This document shows, piece after piece, positions 50,605 through 55,171 of a stretch of DNA of 55,171 bases. The stretch is from positions 22,974 through 78,144 of the forward strand of contig NZ_NNBK01000029.1 in assembly GCF_002803075.1 (NCBI RefSeq), in the 5' to 3' direction. The translations under genes were made by a program, and so were the position numbers. Within the stretch, counting starts at the first letter, position 1. Each line of letters begins with the position of its first letter. Source of the DNA: Streptomyces sp. CB01373. Its GTDB lineage: Bacteria > Actinomycetota > Actinomycetes > Streptomycetales > Streptomycetaceae. The notes beneath the pieces were generated by a model that was not told the DNA's origin, ran no database searches, and saw only the letters and a list, made by a program, of their open reading frames with translations.

Positions 50605-51531
50605 TCAGGGCGAAAGGGGAACTCCAGGAAGGCTCAGCAAGTGTGGTGCGCGGCGGCCGAGGTGGTCGTGGAGCCAACGGGCGTCGTCCGGTTCGTCGAT
50701 GATGTAGCAGTCGAGGAGTCGTCGGAGTTGGAAGAGCGGCAGCAGCGCGTCGAGGTTGTCGGGGTTGATCGCGTCCCGACCGTAGGCGTCCAGGAGTGGG
50801 GCCATCTGGGCGCCTCGGGGCATGTCGACAGCAAGGGCCCAGGCGAGGTCGAACTCGGGCGGCGCGACATGGATGGCTCCGGGATCGAGGATTGCGGCGA
50901 GTTGTCCGTCCTCAGCGACGAGGGTGTTGTGGGCTACCGCAACGTCTCCGTGGATCGCGGTCATCTCCAGGCCGCGGCTGGTTTCGGCTAGCAGTTCGGC
51001 GAAGGCCGGGTAGGTGTCGGGGTGGAACTTTCGGGCGCTGCCGAGCATGATGCCGAGGCCCCCGGGGTCGTCGAGAGCGAGACCGGCAAGGGGCGCCTTC
51101 TCGTGCCAGCCGCGGAGTGCGGTGCCGAGGCTGTGCTGCTGTGCGGGGGTGGGGCGGCGAACGGCGTTACCGTGGACGCGTTCGAGGATGAGCCACCAGC
51201 GGCTGCCGTCTTGCTCCGAGGTGATGCCGCGGTCCAAGAGCGCGGGAACCGGGATACCGGTGAGTGGTCCGAGCGCAGCGAACCAGATGGCGGTATCGAG
51301 GAGCTCGTGAAGTCGGTGTTGGGCTTTGGCGATGGTGGCGGCACCGAAGGCAACTGGGCCGTTGTAATCATGTCTGAGGGGTGGGCCGTCATAGGCCGGA
51401 CTTTGTATGGCTGCGGCCAGGGCTGCCTGGACTTGAGGCTCGGGCACGCGGTCGGTAGGGAATGTGGCGCGGGTGTCGCCGAGGTCCAGGGGGCCGCAGC
51501 GGGTGGGGCGTCGTGGCATGGTCGAACTCAT
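50605..51531 (-). CDS. Aminoglycoside phosphotransferase-like (APH) kinase-fold protein
   Basis: 308 residues of the APH/choline-kinase fold. The catalytic loop is MTAIHGDVAVAHNTLV (HGD...N) and the metal-binding Asp is in AAILDPGAIHVAPPEFDLAW; the hinge LGPLTGIPVPALLDRG and DGSRWWLILERVHGNAVRR is also typical. The N-lobe is short. It is translationally coupled to the upstream STAND NTPase (ATGA at 51528-51531), so the two act together; this argues against a plain antibiotic-resistance role. The actual substrate (small molecule, nucleotide or protein) is unknown. Confidence 0.82.
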   Translation of the reverse strand: MSSTMPRRPTRCGPLDLGDTRATFPTDRVPEPQVQAALAAAIQSPAYDGPPLRHDYNGPVAFGAATIAKAQHRLHELLDTAIWFAALGPLTGIPVPALLDRGITSEQDGSRWWLILERVHGNAVRRPTPAQQHSLGTALRGWHEKAPLAGLALDDPGGLGIMLGSARKFHPDTYPAFAELLAETSRGLEMTAIHGDVAVAHNTLVAEDGQLAAILDPGAIHVAPPEFDLAWALAVDMPRGAQMAPLLDAYGRDAINPDNLDALLPLFQLRRLLDCYIIDEPDDARWLHDHLGRRAPHLLSLPGVPLSP

Positions 51532-54200
51532 TCCCCTCGCCGGTTGTGGGCAAGCAGTGTGTCCAGGGGCTCTTGCCAGCGCTGACGTGCGGTTGCAGGT
51601 TCGATCCAGTCGATGGTGTCGAACGCGGCGTGGTCGTCGGGGGCCGTCCAAAGTCTGGTGATTGCGGTCCAGGCCGGCGGGCCGAGGGGGCGACCGGCGT
51701 CTGCGGCCGCGGCGAGTCTTTGCGCCGTGTCCCAGGCGTGGGACGGTCTGTCCTGCCCGAGGAGGACGAGGGTTTCTATGGCTTCGATCGGGAGGAGGTC
51801 GAAGGTGACGCCCGCGGCGGCGTGTCCAGCCCGGGCCCGGTTGAGGAGCTGCTCGGCTCGGTACCAGTAGCCGCGGTGTGCGTGGACGAGTGCGTCCGCG
51901 AAGTCGCACTGGGCGAGGCCGACCGTGTCGCCCAGACGGTTGTTGAGCTCTCGGGCCTCGGCGAGGAAGCCGGCCGCGGTATCGGGTTCGAGCCACATGT
52001 GAGTTAGCGCGAGGTGCCGTGTGGCGCGGGCGATCCACAAGGGAGATTTGGCGTCGCGGGCGTGCTGAAGTACTCGACTGAAGTGCTCTGCTGCACGCTG
52101 GAACCTCGCGTTGTGCAGCTCCAGGTGGCCGAGAGCGTCGGCGGAACCGCTCTGGGCTATTCGGGGTTCCAGGGCCGGGCTCACAGCGAGCAGGGGGGCG
52201 GTGAAGCGGCTGGTGCGGAGCGCTAGGCCGATCAATCCGAGCTGTGCCTCGCTACCGAGGGGTGCGGCTTCATCGACGGCGGCGGTGAACGTCCGCTGCG
52301 CCTCGTGGAGTTCCCCGCAGAAGAACGCAAGGTTCCCCCGGACGACCTCTGCGTAAGCGGCGTACGGATCACCGTCCTGCAGCGGCAGCGCGTTGAGCTG
52401 GGCGAGGCGCTCGCGGGCTTCGAGGCTCGTGTCGGCCGAAACCCGGGCTGTCTCGCGAAGCCGGATCAGTTCCCCCGCTGTACCGCGTGGGAGTGCGGGG
52501 AGTCCCAGGAGCACCTGCCACTGACCGAGCTCATAGAGCGCGTAGGCGAGCTGACCGAGGTCAGGGGGCAGGATCTCGTGCTCGACGGCGGCTTGGAAGG
52601 CGAGCAGGAACGCGGGCACGGCGCGGGGTAGGCGGGCCGAAGCGGTGGCCTGGCGGCTCGCCGGGGTGTCTTGCCCTCGGTGCTCCACCAGGGCGGACTC
52701 GGTGAGGTGTCCGACTGCACGGATTGCTGCTTGTCGGCGCTCCTCGGATGTCCAACCGTCCGGTGTGTAGTTGTCGCACGTGTTGACGGCCTGCCTCAGG
52801 TTTTCGTGCAGGCGGTAGGCAGGCCAGCTGGTGCCGTCGGAGAGCACCATCGTGCGCCGGAGGAAATCCTCGATTCGACGCCTGCGTAGTCTGGGGAGAA
52901 CAGCGGCGAGGGTGTCGGCGTCGAAGGCCTGGAGTAGGGCGGCGGCACGTAGCAGATCCCGGTCCACGACATCGAGATCCCGTATGAGACGGACGACGAG
53001 TTCGGGGAAGGGAAGGCCGAAGAGCTCTTCCTCCGGGGCCTGGCCACGGGCGGCGATCTGTTCGTAGAGCGAGACCGACAGTTCGAGGTAGTGAGGTGAG
53101 CCGACGGCACCGTCGATGATGCGGCGGCGTAGATGCCGCGGGATCGCTGGCCGGCCTTCGTGAGTGAGGCGGTACCGGAGGTACTCGTCCGCGTGCGGGT
53201 CGTCGAAGCCGTCCAACGCGAGCTGGTCGCCGCTCGGACCGTAGATCCCGTCCTGGTCCGGTGTCCGCAGCCCCGGCCAGCGCTGCTGTCCTCCGTAAGC
53301 GAGAGTTGTGGCGCGGATCGGGTCGTGCCAGGTTAGGTGACGTCGGGACGAGGCGAGGAAGAGGACGTTGGGCATGAGGTAGACCATGCGCGAGACCAGG
53401 TCCTCCAGGCCTTCGCGCTCGGGTGTGAGGACCTGAACGTGTTCGAAGGTGTCGAGCAGGCATAGGACCAGGGCCGGCTCCTTGCGCCGGTGGGTTTCCA
53501 GGTCCCGTGCGAGAAGGACAGGTAGGTAACCGAGCATTCGGCCGGGGTCGGTCTCGCTGATCAGCGCCTCGAAGGGTGGGAATTCTCGGGCCAGGCGCTT
53601 CACGCGGTTGTTGTGCGCGGCCTTCTGGCCGGCCAGTTTCAGTAGTTGATAGCCCAGGCCGGCGAGGCCGAAGCCGCCGACCATCTGGTCCACGGTGCTC
53701 GTCATCTGGTCAGCGACGCGCGCCGATGCTGCTCCTGCGGGGGTGCGTCGGCGTAGGAAAGTCACCAGGTTCTCGCCGGGATGCTTGCGTTCCCAGTACA
53801 GGGCAAGGGCTAGATCGAACGCCGGCCAACTGCGTCCCAGCGATCCGACAGCCGCGCGGACACGCAGAAGCACCGTCTCGAAGCTGAGCACATCAGGTTC
53901 TGCGAAGTTGACGTGCGCTGTGGCGCCTCGGGAACGTACTCCGGCGAGATGGCCAGCGGTGGCCAACTCCGCAGCGTGCCGAAGCAGGGTGCTCTTGCCC
54001 ACTCCGCCCAGCCCAATGAACGTGAGCAGGTTCTCTGCCGGGCGCTGGAAGTCCATCAGCTCGGCGGTATCCCAGTTCCGCGAGGCGTGCGCGACGGAGC
54101 GGTTCCGGAAGGCTGCCAATGCGGCCTCGCGATCAGTGAAGACCTCATGCACCTCGAACGGCGCGGCTGGACCCAGGGAGAAGAACCGATCGATGTCCAC
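51528..54200 (-). CDS. STAND-type NTPase with C-terminal helical repeats
   Basis: 890 residues. After ~60 residues including a FTDREAALAAFRNRSV segment comes a P-loop ATPase: Walker A GLGGVGKSTLL (about 63-73), a conserved SETDPGRMLGY stretch, Walker B ALVLCLLDTFEHV (about 243-255) and LFLASSRRHLTWHD (sensor-like). Residues ~350-480 look like the winged-helix region (LPFPELVVRLIRDLDVVDRD). The C-terminal half is TPR-like (AYAEVVRGNLAFFCGELHEA, FQRAAEHFSRVLQHARDA). The layout fits STAND signal switches, used in regulation and anti-phage immunity. No separate effector domain is recognisable; the coupled APH-like protein may be the output. Confidence 0.8.
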   Translation of the reverse strand: MDIDRFFSLGPAAPFEVHEVFTDREAALAAFRNRSVAHASRNWDTAELMDFQRPAENLLTFIGLGGVGKSTLLRHAAELATAGHLAGVRSRGATAHVNFAEPDVLSFETVLLRVRAAVGSLGRSWPAFDLALALYWERKHPGENLVTFLRRRTPAGAASARVADQMTSTVDQMVGGFGLAGLGYQLLKLAGQKAAHNNRVKRLAREFPPFEALISETDPGRMLGYLPVLLARDLETHRRKEPALVLCLLDTFEHVQVLTPEREGLEDLVSRMVYLMPNVLFLASSRRHLTWHDPIRATTLAYGGQQRWPGLRTPDQDGIYGPSGDQLALDGFDDPHADEYLRYRLTHEGRPAIPRHLRRRIIDGAVGSPHYLELSVSLYEQIAARGQAPEEELFGLPFPELVVRLIRDLDVVDRDLLRAAALLQAFDADTLAAVLPRLRRRRIEDFLRRTMVLSDGTSWPAYRLHENLRQAVNTCDNYTPDGWTSEERRQAAIRAVGHLTESALVEHRGQDTPASRQATASARLPRAVPAFLLAFQAAVEHEILPPDLGQLAYALYELGQWQVLLGLPALPRGTAGELIRLRETARVSADTSLEARERLAQLNALPLQDGDPYAAYAEVVRGNLAFFCGELHEAQRTFTAAVDEAAPLGSEAQLGLIGLALRTSRFTAPLLAVSPALEPRIAQSGSADALGHLELHNARFQRAAEHFSRVLQHARDAKSPLWIARATRHLALTHMWLEPDTAAGFLAEARELNNRLGDTVGLAQCDFADALVHAHRGYWYRAEQLLNRARAGHAAAGVTFDLLPIEAIETLVLLGQDRPSHAWDTAQRLAAAADAGRPLGPPAWTAITRLWTAPDDHAAFDTIDWIEPATARQRWQEPLDTLLAHNRRGE

Positions 54201-54616
54201 GTGGCAATGACAGCATGTGCACGACGGGTTTCGCGGTGAGATCGTCGAGTTGGCCCGATGACACTAGGAGGCGTCCTGTCCGGACGATGCCATGCTTTGT
54301 TGCCCTACGCCTGCGGAGGGCATGGCCTTGAGCAGACCGGTGCCGATGATCAAGGCGATTAGCGTGAATCCGGCGGCGTCCATAGATCGTCGTTGAGCAC
54401 GGCACCACGGTCGGTATCGACGTTGAGATCGTCGAAGGCAATCCCGCCGACCAGGGCACCGGCTTCGTTCCGCAGGCCAAGTGCCGGATTGTGGAGTACG
54501 CCCGCGAGGTGCAGACGGCCCGCGACACGTATACCAGCAGCGAATGCCTGGCGCGTCGGGGTGAACGCAACCGCCCCGCACCGGAGTTGACCGATGCGAG
54601 GCGCTGCCGTAAGGCG
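54201..54616. other. 416-base stretch with transposase debris
   Basis: No intact gene. It holds the STAND NTPase promoter region and, at 54386-54600 on the plus strand, degraded transposase sequence. Confidence 0.5.
54386..54600 (+). mobile_element. IS5-type transposase remnant
   Basis: The plus frame reads VGIDVEIVEGNPADQGTGFV and PQAKCRIVEYAREVQ, resembling the C-terminal catalytic part of IS5-family DDE transposases (IDVEIV..NPAD.G..FVPQ.KRW.VE), where the conserved RRW is already mutated. A TAG stop precedes it and no ends are visible: a decayed fragment. Confidence 0.55.
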
Positions 54617-54820
54617 TCAGGCCTGGGCGGCGTACGAGACGAAGCCGTTCCACGCGGCTGGGGAGAGGGCAAGTTGGGGGCCGCGCTGCTGCTTGGAGTC
54701 TCGGACGTGGACCGTTTCCGTGGTGCCTGACTCCTCCCGGGCAACGGCGATCTCGATGCAGCTGTCGCCCTGCGAGCCGCTGTAGCTGCTCTTGAACCAG
54801 GCCAGTTCGAACGTGCTCAT
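54617..54820 (-). CDS. DUF397 domain protein
   Basis: A 67-residue protein of the Streptomyces DUF397 family: FELAWFKSSYSGSQGDSCIE, VHVRDSKQQRGPQLALS and AAWNGFVSYA. These small proteins are encoded just downstream of XRE/DUF5753 regulators (BldB/WhiJ-AbaA-like pairs, also described as Scr1-type toxin-antitoxin modules) and modulate them. Its ATG overlaps the regulator stop (ATGA). Because the partner gene is broken, it may be an orphan without a promoter of its own. Confidence 0.9.
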   Translation of the reverse strand: MSTFELAWFKSSYSGSQGDSCIEIAVAREESGTTETVHVRDSKQQRGPQLALSPAAWNGFVSYAAQA

Positions 54821-55113
54821 AGCGCTCCTCGCATTCGCTTCAGCAGGCTCACGGAGTCCTCGGGGGCAAGGGCCTGCGAACGCAGTTTCGCATAACGCTG
54901 CTGGAGGATGCTGATCTCCTTCCGGCCCGTAATGAGACGGCCGTTCTCCTGTCCCTCCGAGTACGCGAACCACTGGTTCTCCGGTGTCTCCAGCAACTGA
55001 AGGGGCCCATCCAGCCCCGCATGGATTGGTCGCCGCAGCGGCATCACCTGAACCTCCACGTTCCAGTGCCGGTCCACTACCCCCAACAGGTGGTCGAGCA
55101 GCTCCCGCGTCGG
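54817..55113 (-). pseudogene. XRE-family regulator (DUF5753), 5'-truncated
   Basis: Only the C-terminal ~98 codons remain: ELLDHLLGVVDRHWNVEVQV, RRPIHAGLDGPLQLLETPEN and RLITGRKEISILQQRYAKLR, which match the DUF5753 ligand-like domain of actinobacterial XRE regulators. In frame, a TGA appears at 55116-55114, exactly where the helix-turn-helix-containing first two thirds should continue, and the sequence beyond is unrelated. The gene is therefore cut, probably by an insertion element. Downstream DUF397 overlap is intact. Confidence 0.7.
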
Positions 55114-55114
55114 T

Positions 55115-55171
55115 CATGCCCCCTGTAGTGGTGTAACCGCGTTGGGAGGATCTTCGGTCGTGGGGTAGATC
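55115..55171. mobile_element. Probable insertion-sequence end
   Basis: The last ~57 bases of the window (beginning TGCCCCCTGTAGTGGTGTAA after the break in the XRE gene) are unrelated to the disrupted gene and look like the end of an actinobacterial transposon of IS256 type. The rest of the element would be outside the window, so identity and orientation are tentative. Confidence 0.45.

Noticed and set aside
50605..51531. Aminoglycoside resistance gene
   Set aside because: The fold matches APH, but coupling to a STAND NTPase and lack of close resemblance to named resistance enzymes make resistance unsupported.
54264..54370. Small hydrophobic peptide frame on minus (FTLIALIIGTGLLKAMPS)
   Set aside because: 39 codons beside transposase debris with no ribosome site; could be chance.

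Overview
This is about 55 kb of very GC-rich actinobacterial chromosome, almost certainly Streptomyces. The signs are strong G/C bias at third codon positions, frequent GTG starts, many ATGA/GTGA gene overlaps, a whiI-like sporulation regulator next to hemE, and a DUF397/XRE pair. Gene order in much of the window (xylH-type permease, dxs, ribose-type ABC operon, fadAB, rnd, whiI, DUF3000, hemE) looks like core chromosome. The last ~8 kb looks like an accessory island. All calls are from reading the sequence; no database search was run.

Layout. 1-4267: 3' end of a XylH-type permease, dxs and an APC amino-acid permease, each followed by a strong hairpin. 4324-11300: a ribose-like catabolic operon (ribokinase, permease, lipoprotein binding protein, double ATPase, RbsD, DeoC, GntR/UTRA regulator) behind a readable promoter with TATGGACA/TTGTCCAT repeats. 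11423-14765: TauE/SafE permease, PIN/NYN protein, LCP ligase and a small EF-hand protein. 14849-17328: a recombination graveyard (broken serine recombinase, tyrosine recombinase remnant whose halves now point in opposite directions, truncated TetR) around one intact small beta/gamma-crystallin-like gene. 17419-20774: fadB-fadA. 20892-27600: a beta-mannoside divergon (beta-mannosidase and LacI one way; binding protein and two permeases the other, without its own ATPase). 27649-32132: rnd, whiI with a SigWhiG-like promoter, DUF3000 and hemE. 32208-36926: glutamine-synthetase-like ligase and GntR, divergent from a nitrilase-family amidase and an APC permease, probably an amine or glutamylamide catabolic unit.

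36947-46572 is the most striking part: eight co-directional minus-strand genes, several overlapping. They encode a secreted Agd3/CE18-like polysaccharide deacetylase, a PelF-type glycosyltransferase, a ~12-TM membrane protein, a LegB-type NDP-sugar 4,6-dehydratase, a sugar-1-phosphate nucleotidyltransferase, an RMD-like reductase, a spherulin-4 (GH135-like) protein and a GH114 endo-alpha-1,4-polygalactosaminidase lipoprotein. The set parallels the Aspergillus galactosaminogalactan cluster (Uge3, Sph3, Ega3, Agd3, Gtb3) and bacterial Pel loci. The Uge3/PelX-type epimerase appears to be replaced by a three-gene 6-deoxy-sugar module, so I infer an undescribed extracellular (amino)sugar polymer.

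47004-55171: a secreted hypothetical, a ~1 kb gene-poor gap, an SBD-HNH (McrA-like) type IV restriction endonuclease, an FkbM methyltransferase, a STAND-type NTPase overlapping a phosphotransferase, an IS5-type remnant, and a DUF397/XRE pair whose regulator is cut by what looks like an insertion-sequence end. This part resembles a defence and mobile-element island.
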